The notes under the pieces are model-generated. The model ran no database searches, had not been told where the DNA came from, and saw only the letters and a list, made by a program, of their open reading frames with translations. A program made the position numbers and the translations under genes. A stretch of DNA of 41,229 nt from a virus, in IMG/VR virus record IMGVR_UViG_3300025910_000017, positions 1 to 41,229 of that record, one strand, 5' to 3'. Every line of letters starts with the position of its first letter. Positions within the stretch are counted from its first letter, which is position 1. Below, piece after piece: positions 14,076-21,784 of the stretch.

Positions 14076-14372
14076 ATGGTAAGTAAATACGAAAGCATTG
14101 CTAAAAAGTTTTTAAGAGATGAGGGTTGGATGGTTGATTGGAAAATCAGAGCCAGGATGCCTATGCGTGGTTATTCAGTAGATTACTTTAAAGCGTTTGA
14201 TATTATGGCTTATAAGGAGGGTCAGCTTAGATTTATTAGTGTCAAAGGGGATATGGGAATCTTAAAGGTTCATAGACAGTTGATTGAAAGTTTTAAATTT
14301 CCTCAAGGTGTTGTCAAAGAAATTTGGCAGTATAATAATATTAAGGATGTTAGAAAGGTAATTATAGAATAG
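14076..14372 (+). CDS. Small PD-(D/E)XK-like protein
   Basis: 98 residues starting 2 nt after the CAP gene. An N-terminal helix with ESIAKKFLRDEGWMV, then FDIMAYKEGQLRFISVKGD, shows Asp42 and Ser55-Val-Lys57 in the places of the D...(E/Q/S)xK nuclease motif, followed by a helix. This resembles VRR or Holliday-resolvase-like folds. The Ser in place of Glu weakens the call, so it could be an inactive or divergent member. Confidence 0.35.
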   Translation: MVSKYESIAKKFLRDEGWMVDWKIRARMPMRGYSVDYFKAFDIMAYKEGQLRFISVKGDMGILKVHRQLIESFKFPQGVVKEIWQYNNIKDVRKVIIE

Positions 14373-14383
14373 GAGTATGAATT

Positions 14384-14557
14384 ATGTTTGCTTTACCTAT
14401 GGCCAGCAGTTATCAATTTTACAGGAGAAACAAATTTTGTTGGAGGCATTTAAGATACTTTTATGAAGATGAGGAATGTCCAGTTTGTTGGAGACAAAAA
14501 GAACTTAAAAGGCAAGAAGAGTTACAGAAAAAACGTAAGAATGAAAAAAGAAGTTAA
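14384..14557 (+). CDS. Small basic zinc-finger-like protein, 57 aa
   Basis: An ORF of 57 codons from ATG 14384, with AGGAG about 8 nt upstream. It contains FCWRHLRYFYEDEECPVCW, a Cys-x2-His...Cys-x2-Cys pattern that may bind zinc, and a very basic end (ELQKKRKNEKRS). It overlaps the next gene by 17 nt. Nucleic-acid binding is plausible but unproven. Confidence 0.45.
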   Translation: MFALPMASSYQFYRRNKFCWRHLRYFYEDEECPVCWRQKELKRQEELQKKRKNEKRS

Positions 14558-14945
14558 AAAGGTAGATACATTTAAAGGAGTTAGATGGTTAAAGATTAGA
14601 AGTAATCATCCTCATGCATTTAATTTAGGCTTCAAATTAGCTAAGATTTTTTGGCCATCATGGACAATGTTGGTGTTTGCATTCATAGGACTTATCTGTT
14701 CAATTTATTTATTGGCTGGCTTGAGATTTTATCAGACCTATGGCTACACAGACTTCATGACCGATTGGGATAATCCCACAATTTGGTATTACACAAGTGG
14801 TTTGAGGGTTGAGCATAGATGGTTGAGGTCTGGTAGGGGCTTTACTATGCATAAGATTAGTGAATATGACTACTTAAAGAATTGTCCTAATGGACATGAG
14901 GAGACGCAATACTTTTGGTTTTATCAGAAAGATTGCGAGTATTGA
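14541..14945 (+). CDS. Membrane protein, 134 aa
   Basis: Start chosen at ATG 14541 (MKKEVKKVDTFKGVRW), since the upstream ATG at 14463 lies well inside the preceding gene. One strong hydrophobic segment at about residues 41-62 (TMLVFAFIGLICSIYLLAGL). An aromatic-rich extracellular or cytoplasmic tail with two Cys (KNCPNGHEE, QKDCEY) follows. The function is unknown; it lies between nuclease-like and secreted genes. Confidence 0.5.
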   Translation: MKKEVKKVDTFKGVRWLKIRSNHPHAFNLGFKLAKIFWPSWTMLVFAFIGLICSIYLLAGLRFYQTYGYTDFMTDWDNPTIWYYTSGLRVEHRWLRSGRGFTMHKISEYDYLKNCPNGHEETQYFWFYQKDCEY

Positions 14946-14962
14946 GAGAGGGGGTGAATACG

Positions 14963-15769
14963 ATGAAAAAGATAATATTTTATGTAATAGCAGCAATAGT
15001 TTTATTCTATTTGCTTGTTGTAATTTCAGCTCAGAGTACTGTTAAAGGTGCGGGAAATCCTAATGATGGATTCGTCCCAGTAACTTTGTGTCATGCTTCT
15101 CCAACAGGAGCAGGTAATTCAGGACCAGCAAAGTCCTACGAGACCATAACAGTAGATAATGCAGGTCAACTTAATGGACACACAAATCATCCTAATGATT
15201 TAATCCCAGCTCCAGAGGGCGGATGTCCAGTTCCTGAAGTTGTTGATGTATGTAGTAACCTTGAGGGAGTTCAAGAAGAAACTCCAGAGGGCTATGTCAA
15301 TGATGATGGTGTTTGTACACCTGAAGAGGAAGAGGTTGATGCTTGTCTTAATATTGAGGGCTTTCAAGAAGTGATACCACAGGGCTATCATTTTGAGGAA
15401 GAGGTTGGTTGTGTCATTGACACTCCAGAACCAGGCCCAGAACCTACAAGGGTAGAAACTCCTTTAACTGAAGCAGGTGCTCCAGTTTGTAGTGAGGTTG
15501 CTCCAGCAAAGATTCCTAATATCTTTGTAGTAAATGCAGGTGTTGGAAAGTTGGAAGTCCGATGGATTCCAACAGGAGGAGAGTTTGCTCATATCTTCTA
15601 TGGAGCAGAAGCGGGTAAACCAGAGCATTCTTTAATCAATACTCCTAATGATGGAGTGGAGGTTATTGGAGCATTAAATAGTGGTCAGCACTATTGGTTT
15701 AGCGTTGTTAATGGTGGTGGTTGTGCTTGGAGTTCACTATCTGATTGGTTTGATCCAATTGTTGAATAG
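14963..15769 (+). CDS. Secreted protein with Cys-flanked repeats and FN3-like end
   Basis: 268 residues from ATG 14963, with GAGAGAGGGGGTGA upstream. Residues 4-24 are a signal peptide (IIFYVIAAIVLFYLLVVISA). Residues about 37-92 (VPVTLCHASPTG ... LNGHTNHPNDLIPAPEGGCP) resemble a short exported domain seen in Actinobacteria and candidate phyla. Two repeats follow, CSNLEGVQEETPEGYVNDDG and CLNIEGFQEVIPQGYHFEEE, each closed by Cys. This repeat style recalls surface proteins of Patescibacteria. Residues about 185-268 (NAGVGKLEVRWIP ... GQHYWFSVVN) look like a fibronectin type III domain. There is no sorting signal. It is probably a host-surface protein or a virion decoration acquired from a host. 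Confidence 0.65.
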   Translation: MKKIIFYVIAAIVLFYLLVVISAQSTVKGAGNPNDGFVPVTLCHASPTGAGNSGPAKSYETITVDNAGQLNGHTNHPNDLIPAPEGGCPVPEVVDVCSNLEGVQEETPEGYVNDDGVCTPEEEEVDACLNIEGFQEVIPQGYHFEEEVGCVIDTPEPGPEPTRVETPLTEAGAPVCSEVAPAKIPNIFVVNAGVGKLEVRWIPTGGEFAHIFYGAEAGKPEHSLINTPNDGVEVIGALNSGQHYWFSVVNGGGCAWSSLSDWFDPIVE

Positions 15770-15779
15770 TGAGTTTAAT

Positions 15780-15817
15780 GGGTGGCTTTAGTTGTATGGG
15801 CAGGGCTAGAGCCACTT
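15780..15817 (+). promoter_or_regulatory. Hairpin in the leader of the RRM gene
   Basis: GGTGGCTTTAG (15781-15791) pairs with CTAGAGCCACT (15806-15816), 11 bp with two G-U pairs and a 14-nt loop. No U tract follows, so it is not a simple terminator. It lies 29 nt upstream of an RNA-binding protein gene and may be a binding site for autoregulation or an mRNA stabiliser. Confidence 0.4.
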
Positions 15818-15845
15818 AATTAGAATAGAAAGGTGGTGATATTTA

Positions 15846-16097
15846 ATGAAAAAATTATTTGTAGCAAATCTATCTTGGAATGTAACAGAAGAAGACCTTA
15901 AAAGTCTCTTTGCTGAAGTTGGAAATGTTGCTTTCGCCCAAATAATATTGGATAGGGAAACACAGAAGTCTAGGGGTTTTGGTTTTGTAGAAATGTCTAC
16001 TCCTGAAGAGGCACAAAAAGCAATTGAACTTTTAAATGGTAGAGATATAGATGGCAGAAAGATAAATGTTGCTATTGCTAGACCTAAAACTTTCTAA
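15846..16097 (+). CDS. RRM-domain RNA-binding protein
   Basis: 83 residues, one complete RNA recognition motif. RNP2 is LFVANL (4-9) and RNP1 is KSRGFGFV (41-48), with the aromatic residues Phe5, Phe45 and Phe47 that stack on RNA bases. The order beta-alpha-beta-beta-alpha-beta is intact and the end KINVAIARPKTF is typical of bacterial RRM proteins. A ribosome site AAAGGTGGTGAT precedes the ATG. Such proteins are common in cyanobacteria and candidate phyla but unusual in phages. It could protect or redirect phage mRNA, perhaps relevant to a transcriptome predicted to be largely leaderless. Confidence 0.85.
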   Translation: MKKLFVANLSWNVTEEDLKSLFAEVGNVAFAQIILDRETQKSRGFGFVEMSTPEEAQKAIELLNGRDIDGRKINVAIARPKTF

Positions 16098-16098
16098 G

Positions 16099-16127
16099 TT
16101 GACACGCATTTTAGGCCATAGTAATAT
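16099..16127 (+). promoter_or_regulatory. Consensus promoter, leaderless (twin of 39162)
   Basis: TTGACA at 16099-16104, exactly 17 nt, TAATAT at 16122-16127, then 8 nt to ATG 16136. From the end of the spacer to the ATG it is identical to the promoter at 39162-39190. Confidence 0.8.
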
Positions 16128-16135
16128 GTATATGT

Positions 16136-16348
16136 ATGAAGATATTTACTAAAATGCATTTGTTAGACTCTCTTAAGAAAGCTGGTTTACCCTCAACTTA
16201 TAAAAGTCTCTTAAAGATGGAACGTGATGGTGTCATCTCAAGGGGAGGAGATGATGCTGAGGGTGTTGGTATGAGTGATCGTTTTTATACTGAACAGGAA
16301 ATAAAAGATATTGTAACTAAAGTCAAAATATATAAGAATGCAAAATGA
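16136..16348 (+). CDS. MerR/excisionase-like small HTH protein
   Basis: 70 residues. LLDSLKKAGLPSTYKSLLKMERDGVI followed after a loop by RFYTEQEIKDIVTKVK has the layout of a MerR-type winged HTH (helix-turn-helix, wing with Arg-Tyr, then helix). It is expressed from a consensus leaderless promoter and overlaps the glycosyltransferase gene by ATGA, so it heads the glycan operon. It may regulate that operon or other phage promoters; the target is unknown. Confidence 0.55.
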   Translation: MKIFTKMHLLDSLKKAGLPSTYKSLLKMERDGVISRGGDDAEGVGMSDRFYTEQEIKDIVTKVKIYKNAK

Positions 16349-18354
16349 CAGATTATTCAAAACTTGCCGAGAAATATATAGTTAAGCAGGAGAGATTTTA
16401 TAATAGACCTCTTAGAGCTTTAAATAAATTCTTAATTAAAGACTTCGCTGAGTCGCTTCAAAAGGTTATAGAAACAAATGCCCCAATAAGTAATGTTCAA
16501 GATACAACTTGGCTGGAATTAGATCGTAGTAAGATTGTGGTGGCTTTAATTACTGAGGATGTTGGACACTTAACTGGTGGTAGGTATTACACTTGGTTTA
16601 TCTCTTCAGCTTTATTAGAGTTGGGTTATGATGTTACGGTTTATACGAACAAGAAGCCAGTTTTTCAGGATGACTTTAGAAAATATAAACAACCTAAAAT
16701 TGAAGTGATTGCTCAAAAGGCAAAAGATTTAGAGAACATTGATATTAAAGCTGATATTTATTTAGGTTCTCCAATCTCAGGTAATATTGCAGCTGCTCGT
16801 TTAGGTAAGAAATATAATAAACCCTCGTTTGCCTTGATCTTTGATCCGTTTCCTATGATGGCTAAATATCTTGGAGACAAAACTTATGCAGGTTGGACAC
16901 CTTTGATCAAGGAATTGAGAGAAACTAACTGCAATATCATTTCACTTTGTCAGACTTCTTCTGAATATATTTATGATTGGCTTAATAAAACTAAAGAGCA
17001 AGTTTTTCCTATCTTCCCCTGTATCAATAGTAGAGAGAATCTAATTCCTGAGGTTTTACCAGAACGTGAAGACTATGTAGTTTTCATTTCACGATTGGTT
17101 AATCACAAGAACTTTGATCATGTAGTTAAAGCCTGTAAGAACTTAGGAGTTAAATTAAAGGTTATCTCTAGTGTAGATGGTATTCAGGCTAAGGAAATAG
17201 TAAGCCGATTGGATATGAAAAAGCATGTTGAATTTCATATGGAGTGTACTGATAAAGAGAAGTTTGAAATTATATTAAAGAGTCAGGCTGTAGTTAATGC
17301 TTCAATGTTTGAGGGATTTGGTATGTATTTGGCTGAGGCTATTGCATGTGGTACTCCTTGTGTCTGTTATGAATATCCAACTTTTAAAGAAATTCAAGAA
17401 TTTGCTAAAGCCGATAATATTTATATGGCAAAGTGGAATGACCCTCATAGTTTACAGCTTAGCCTTGAGTTAGCTTTAAAGGAAAAGAAGTTTAGAAAAA
17501 CTGTGGATAAGTTTGATTTTGAGAAAATGGTAGATAGAGTAAGAGAGGTTTTTGTTTTAGAGCCAAAGATTGGAGTAATAACAATTGCTTTAAATGAGGA
17601 ACAATATATTGAGGCTTCTCTTAGATCGGTTATAAGGCATCCTAATGTTAAAAAGGTAGCAGTTGTTGAGGGAGCGGTGAATCTTTTTGCTCATGCTGCT
17701 ACTGAGGATGGATTGAGCTTGGATGATACGGCAGATAAAGTCTTTGGAGTTCAGCGTAGAGAGAATGGAGACAAGATTATTTATGAGCGTTATGGTTGGG
17801 CGTTAGATAAATCTGAACTTAGAAACCGAGCTTTAATGCTTTTAGGTAGAGATATTACTCATGTTTTAGTTGTTGATGGTGATGAAGTTTGGAAGCAGGA
17901 AGACTTAGATAACTTAGTACAGGCTATGCGTGAAAATCCTAAGACAGGTGTTTTCTTGTTTAATCTCTATCATTTCTGGAAGCAAAAGGATTTGATAGCT
18001 GTGGGTGGACAATGGGACTCTACACTTTTTAGGTGTTTTAAATACCACAATAAAGCCTTGCATTGGAAATTACATCAGCTACCAGTGGTGGATTCTGAGG
18101 GGAGATTTATAAATGTTACCGATGGCTCAATTAAATTAGATAATGTTCATGTCTACCACTTTGGTTATATGAAGAGTGAGAAAAATGTACAGGACAAACT
18201 TGAGTTTTATCGCAAGAGAGATGGTGGAATATTAACTGTTAAGGATACTTGGACAAATTGGAGAGTGGGTCAAGAGACACAGCCTACTCATGGGGGTGGC
18301 ACAGCAGTTAAATTTAATGGTGAGTTGCCAGAGGAAGTGAGGAATATTGTATGA
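16345..18354 (+). CDS. Bifunctional glycosyltransferase, GT4 fused to GT2
   Basis: 669 residues. Residues about 60-405 are a GT-B fold family 4 enzyme: VGHLTGGRYYTWFISSALL near the N-terminus, YVVFISRLVNHKNFD (244-258) and the E-x7-E nucleotide-sugar motif in FEGFGMYLAEAIACGTP (Glu323 and Glu331). Residues about 408-650 form a GT-A family 2-like enzyme: IGVITIALNEEQYIE and the metal-binding VVDGDEVW (Asp511-Asp513). It probably adds two sugars in sequence to a surface glycan, nucleotide or virion component. It overlaps its neighbours at both ends, so it works within a four-gene cassette. Sugar and acceptor cannot be told. Confidence 0.8.
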   Translation: MTDYSKLAEKYIVKQERFYNRPLRALNKFLIKDFAESLQKVIETNAPISNVQDTTWLELDRSKIVVALITEDVGHLTGGRYYTWFISSALLELGYDVTVYTNKKPVFQDDFRKYKQPKIEVIAQKAKDLENIDIKADIYLGSPISGNIAAARLGKKYNKPSFALIFDPFPMMAKYLGDKTYAGWTPLIKELRETNCNIISLCQTSSEYIYDWLNKTKEQVFPIFPCINSRENLIPEVLPEREDYVVFISRLVNHKNFDHVVKACKNLGVKLKVISSVDGIQAKEIVSRLDMKKHVEFHMECTDKEKFEIILKSQAVVNASMFEGFGMYLAEAIACGTPCVCYEYPTFKEIQEFAKADNIYMAKWNDPHSLQLSLELALKEKKFRKTVDKFDFEKMVDRVREVFVLEPKIGVITIALNEEQYIEASLRSVIRHPNVKKVAVVEGAVNLFAHAATEDGLSLDDTADKVFGVQRRENGDKIIYERYGWALDKSELRNRALMLLGRDITHVLVVDGDEVWKQEDLDNLVQAMRENPKTGVFLFNLYHFWKQKDLIAVGGQWDSTLFRCFKYHNKALHWKLHQLPVVDSEGRFINVTDGSIKLDNVHVYHFGYMKSEKNVQDKLEFYRKRDGGILTVKDTWTNWRVGQETQPTHGGGTAVKFNGELPEEVRNIV

Positions 18355-18986
18355 ATAAAAAAGAATTTTATAGATTTATTGAACAAGGTGCTTTGCAGGG
18401 ATCATGCCGTTATTTTGAATACTGGTTTGTTTATCAGAATGTGCCTAAGGGTTCTAAAGTCTTGGAGATTGGTGGTGGATTCTCGGCTCTAGGTCAAGCT
18501 CTAAAAGAAAAAGGTTGTGAAGTACATGGCTTGGAAGTTGATCAGAAAGCTCTTGAGTATCAGGTTAAGCATGGAATCCCTACTGCTTACAATGTAGAAA
18601 ATTCTGATTACAAAGGTTACTTTGATGTTGTGGTTGCTGCTTCTTCAATAGAACACTTTAGTCCTGAGCATGATGGAGATATACAACAGATTCAAGATGT
18701 CTTAAAGGCATTAAAACCTAATGGATTATTTGTAGTTACTATTCCTACAGGCAAGACTTATATCAAAAGTAGGGGTATTCCACCTGAGAAAGTTTATACA
18801 GACAAGGAATTTACGAGGAGGTTTCTGCAAGACTTTGCACTAGAGAAGATGGTTTTATACAGAGGCACAAATGTTCCACCTACTGACTTTACTCCTAAAA
18901 GAACTTGGAAAGGCAATATTAACTTTGAAATTGTAAACGATATTCAGGAGGGTACTGGACTTTGTGCAGTTTTAAAAAAGATATGA
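18351..18986 (+). CDS. Class I SAM methyltransferase
   Basis: 211 residues. Motif I is VLEIGGGFSALGQAL (residues about 36-50), motif II acidic loop GLEVDQKALEY, motif IV FDVVVAASSIEHF and a post-loop LKALKPNGLFVVTIP. This is the Methyltransf_11 style of class I SAM enzymes that act on small molecules or sugars. Placement between two glycosyltransferase genes with ATGA overlaps suggests methylation of a sugar in the same glycan. Confidence 0.75.
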   Translation: MNKKEFYRFIEQGALQGSCRYFEYWFVYQNVPKGSKVLEIGGGFSALGQALKEKGCEVHGLEVDQKALEYQVKHGIPTAYNVENSDYKGYFDVVVAASSIEHFSPEHDGDIQQIQDVLKALKPNGLFVVTIPTGKTYIKSRGIPPEKVYTDKEFTRRFLQDFALEKMVLYRGTNVPPTDFTPKRTWKGNINFEIVNDIQEGTGLCAVLKKI

Positions 18987-19621
18987 ATAAACAAACTATT
19001 GGTTTAATGATGGTAGTTAGAAATGAAGCTAAAAGAATTAAGGAGTGCTTGGAGTGGCATTTGCCTTATGTTGATCAGGTTGTTATTTGTGATCAAGAAA
19101 GTGATGATGGAACTTTGGAAATCGTTAAAGAATGCTTAACAAAGTGGAATGGAGACTGGCAGGTTATTACTGATAAGCAGTGGGGTTATTGTGAACCCTC
19201 TAAACAAAAGGCAGCTGATCTTTTAATTACAGATTGGATTCTTTATGTTGATGCTGATGAGAAGTTTCCTCAATCCTTTTTAGAAGATATGCACGAGATT
19301 GTTAAGACTGATAAGTTTGATGGCTTTAGATTTCCTCGTTATAACTACTTCAGTGTGCAGGTATTTGGAGAGAATGTACCTATTAAACCTAAGTGGATTA
19401 CAGTTTTGCATCCAGCCAAAGATCCACAGTTGAGACTTACTAGGAGGAGCTTGAGTATATTTCCTATCTATTTACATAATCGTGTAAGAATCTTTAGAGC
19501 CGATGGCAAGAAGTATATGCAAGACTTACCTTTTCCAATTGAGCATAGGAAGACTGTTACTGAGCAGTGGGATGATGAGAAGCGTTATAAGGTGGCTAAT
19601 GGGAAAGGAGAAAGCGAATGA
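18983..19621 (+). CDS. Family 2 glycosyltransferase
   Basis: 212 residues from ATG 18983, which overlaps the preceding stop (ATGA); an upstream in-frame ATG at 18962 is less likely. IGLMMVVRNEAKRIKECLEW, QVVICDQESDDGTLEIV and ILYVDADEKFP (DxD motif) identify a GT-A family 2 enzyme of the short TPR-less WaaE/KdtX-like type. The sequence is related in style to the C-terminal half of the GT4-GT2 fusion. An AAAGGAG in its 3' end serves the next gene. Confidence 0.75.
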   Translation: MNKQTIGLMMVVRNEAKRIKECLEWHLPYVDQVVICDQESDDGTLEIVKECLTKWNGDWQVITDKQWGYCEPSKQKAADLLITDWILYVDADEKFPQSFLEDMHEIVKTDKFDGFRFPRYNYFSVQVFGENVPIKPKWITVLHPAKDPQLRLTRRSLSIFPIYLHNRVRIFRADGKKYMQDLPFPIEHRKTVTEQWDDEKRYKVANGKGESE

Positions 19622-20196
19622 CTTACTCTTCTGATTGGTTTTCTCCAAATATTAAGAATTGGGAGGTTTGGCTTAAAGACTTTAAAGGAAGAGCAAGGTT
19701 AAATTTCTTAGAGATTGGTTGCTTTGAGGGTAGGGCTACAGTTTGGTTATTAGAAAATATCTTGGGAGACTTTGGTCAGATTACTGTTATTGATACTTTT
19801 GGTGGTGGAATGGAAGATGGAGATAAGGGAGCTTTCTTTAATGAGAATGCTGAGAAGAACTTTATGGATAATATCAAGGGTTATGAGAATTTTGTTAATG
19901 TTTATAAGGGGCTTTCACAAGAGGTATTAAGAAGTGCTGAGTTTCAACTTAGTGAGTTTGACTTTGTTTATATTGATGGGTCTCACAGAAGTGCTGAGGT
20001 TTTAGAAGATACAATCTTGGCATGGCGTTTACTTAAAAAGGGAGGGCTTTTGATTTGGGATGATTATGCTTTACATCGTTATCCAGACAAATTAAAGAAT
20101 CCAGGCCCAGGAATTGATGCTTTTCTTAATATATTTGATGGTAAATATGAGGTAATTAGTAAGGGTTACCAAGTTTGTATAAAGAAAGTACTCTAA
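19618..20196 (+). CDS. Class I SAM methyltransferase (TylF/Methyltransf_24 style)
   Basis: 192 residues. FLEIGCFEGRATVWLLENIL is motif I, ITVIDTFGGGMEDG motif II, and FDFVYIDGSHRSAEVLEDTILAWRLLKKGGLLIWDDY is the highly characteristic motif of the Methyltransf_24 group (VYIDGSH and GGxxIWDDY). Members methylate sugars and other small substrates. It closes the glycan cassette, with AAAGGAG 9 nt upstream of its ATG. Confidence 0.8.
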   Translation: MTYSSDWFSPNIKNWEVWLKDFKGRARLNFLEIGCFEGRATVWLLENILGDFGQITVIDTFGGGMEDGDKGAFFNENAEKNFMDNIKGYENFVNVYKGLSQEVLRSAEFQLSEFDFVYIDGSHRSAEVLEDTILAWRLLKKGGLLIWDDYALHRYPDKLKNPGPGIDAFLNIFDGKYEVISKGYQVCIKKVL

Positions 20197-20201
20197 AATA
20201 A

Positions 20202-20288
20202 ATGGCTTATTTAACGCAAAACTTGAGGGAATTGATTAAAAGTACGATAGGGGAGTGGGCTTACAGGCTCGGATGGGGTGGCATATAA
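20202..20288 (+). CDS. Possible micro-ORF, 28 aa
   Basis: An ORF of 28 codons (MAYLTQNLRELIKSTIGEWA..) between the methyltransferase and ParB-like genes, with a weak purine stretch upstream. The amphipathic helix is reasonable but no further support exists, and the same stretch contains G-rich tracts that may have another role. Confidence 0.2.
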   Translation: MAYLTQNLRELIKSTIGEWAYRLGWGGI

Positions 20289-20330
20289 TGGAGTGGGGGA
20301 GAGTAGGGGAGTTGAGGAGAATATAAGGTA
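20250..20330 (+). other. G-rich polypurine tract, possible G-quadruplex
   Basis: Runs of G at 20250-20253, 20256-20258, 20275-20278, 20295-20299 and 20306-20309 lie within 60 nt in an otherwise AT-rich genome, all on the plus strand. This 137-bp gap separates the glycan cassette from the ParB, methylase and terminase genes. A structural or packaging signal is possible; there is no direct proof. Confidence 0.35.
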
Positions 20331-20333
20331 ATT

Positions 20334-20927
20334 ATGGAAATATTTGAAATAGACATAAACATTTTAAAGCAGGCTGAATACAATCCTAGAGGTATGACTG
20401 AGGAGGAAGCTCAAGGGCTTCGTGAGTCATTATCTAACTTTGGGATGGTTGAGCCTATTGTGGTTAATAAATTTAAGGGGAGAGAGAATGTTATTGTAGG
20501 TGGACACCAGAGATATTTGATTTGTAAGGAAACGGGGCTTAAGACTATACCAGTTGTTTATGTTGAGCTTGATGAAGAAAGGGAAAAGGAACTGAATCTT
20601 AGATTGAATCGTAACTTAGGTCATTGGGATTGGGACATGTTGGCTAATCTTTCTGAGGATTTACTGAGGGATGCAGGTTTTGATAGAGATGAAATGGCAA
20701 GGCTTAGCGGTATGAAGATAGATGACCTTGTTGACAATCAGGATGTTGATATTACTCGCTTTGATGTTGTTATGGTAGATGGTCCCAACTCTCCAAGATT
20801 AAAGAATAGGAAAGGATTTTATTTTGAAACGATTGAGGAATTTAATGAGGTGGTTGAGTTCTTTAAAACGAACCTAGAATACAAACTTGATGGTAAGAAG
20901 TTAATAGAGTTTATTAAACAAAAATGA
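20334..20927 (+). CDS. ParB-like nuclease-domain protein
   Basis: 197 residues. The ParB N-terminal fold is marked by AEYNPRGMTEEEAQGLRESL (NPR at 17-19), VEPIVVN and the VIVGGHQRYLICKE motif (GGHQR at 56-60). Phage ParB-like proteins of this type often lie beside a DNA methyltransferase and terminase and may act as CTP-dependent clamps or nucleases. It ends 4 nt into the cytosine methyltransferase gene (ATGA overlap). Upstream TATAAG lies 6 nt before the ATG but lacks a TG, and GAGGAG is 14 nt away, so its translation mode is unclear. Confidence 0.75.
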   Translation: MEIFEIDINILKQAEYNPRGMTEEEAQGLRESLSNFGMVEPIVVNKFKGRENVIVGGHQRYLICKETGLKTIPVVYVELDEEREKELNLRLNRNLGHWDWDMLANLSEDLLRDAGFDRDEMARLSGMKIDDLVDNQDVDITRFDVVMVDGPNSPRLKNRKGFYFETIEEFNEVVEFFKTNLEYKLDGKKLIEFIKQK

Positions 20928-21784
20928 AATACTTATCTTTATTTACAGGTATAGGTGGTCTTGACTTTGGATTAGAACAAATTGGTGTTAAGTGTGTAGG
21001 ATTTTCTGAGGTTAAAGAATCTTCAATAGATATTTACATGAGGCATTATCCTGAGGCAAGGAATTTTGGGGATATAACACAAATTAAATATGCTGATATA
21101 CCAGATTTTGATATTCTAACTGGCGGATTTCCTTGTCAGTCGTTTTCAATGGCGGGACTAAGGAAAGGGTTAAATGATCCTAGAGGAGTAATGATTCTTC
21201 ATATTTACAATTTGCTTCAAGTAAAGAAGCCAAAATATATAGTCTTGGAAAATGTTAAAGGTTTATTGAATCATGATAAGGGAGCTACTTATATTAAGAT
21301 TCATAAGTTGTTATCAAATGCTGGTTATAAGTTAAGGGTGATTCTTTTGAACTCAATGAATTATGGTAGTGCTCAGAGTAGAGAGAGGATAATTTTCTTG
21401 GGTTCTTTAGAGGACTTTGAATTAAAGAGACCTCAGGTGTTGGATAATACTAAAAGGTTTAAGGACTTTAGGGATGTAGATGCAGATAAAATTGGAAGTA
21501 AGACTGAGTTTGAAGAGTTGAGGAACTTTGATCTTGAGCTTATTGGAGATTATGACAGGGTAGGAACTCTTACTACTGGCTCTGGATGTGGTAATAAAAA
21601 GGTTGCATTAGGGGAAAGTTTTAGGGACCTATCAGTTACAGAATGTGAGAGACTTCAAGGTTTTCCAGAGGGTTGGACATTTGGAATAAGTGATAGGAAT
21701 AGATATTGGGCGTTAGGAAATGCTGTAAATTGTAATGTAAGTAAGTATCTATTTATGGACTATTTGAAAGGAGTGTGGTTTTAA
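20924..21784 (+). CDS. DNA (cytosine-5) methyltransferase
   Basis: 286 residues with all core motifs: I FTGIGGLDFGL (7-17), IV GGFPCQSFS with catalytic Cys71, VI LENVKG (108-113), VIII QSRERIIFLG (151-160), and IX/X LQGFPEGW and ALGNAVN near the end. The target-recognition region between VIII and IX is short, so the target is probably a short palindrome. There is no cognate endonuclease nearby, so it is an orphan enzyme that probably masks phage DNA from host restriction or guides ParB or packaging. Confidence 0.9.
   Translation: MKYLSLFTGIGGLDFGLEQIGVKCVGFSEVKESSIDIYMRHYPEARNFGDITQIKYADIPDFDILTGGFPCQSFSMAGLRKGLNDPRGVMILHIYNLLQVKKPKYIVLENVKGLLNHDKGATYIKIHKLLSNAGYKLRVILLNSMNYGSAQSRERIIFLGSLEDFELKRPQVLDNTKRFKDFRDVDADKIGSKTEFEELRNFDLELIGDYDRVGTLTTGSGCGNKKVALGESFRDLSVTECERLQGFPEGWTFGISDRNRYWALGNAVNCNVSKYLFMDYLKGVWF

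Noticed and set aside
9212-14372. Restriction-modification system with the cytosine methyltransferase
   Set aside because: The PD-(D/E)XK proteins lie 6-12 kb away in another operon and look like recombination nucleases; no specificity or partner relation is visible.
16136-16348. Lysogeny repressor or excisionase
   Set aside because: It is a MerR-like HTH protein but there is no integrase, attachment site or divergent promoter, so lysogeny is not supported.
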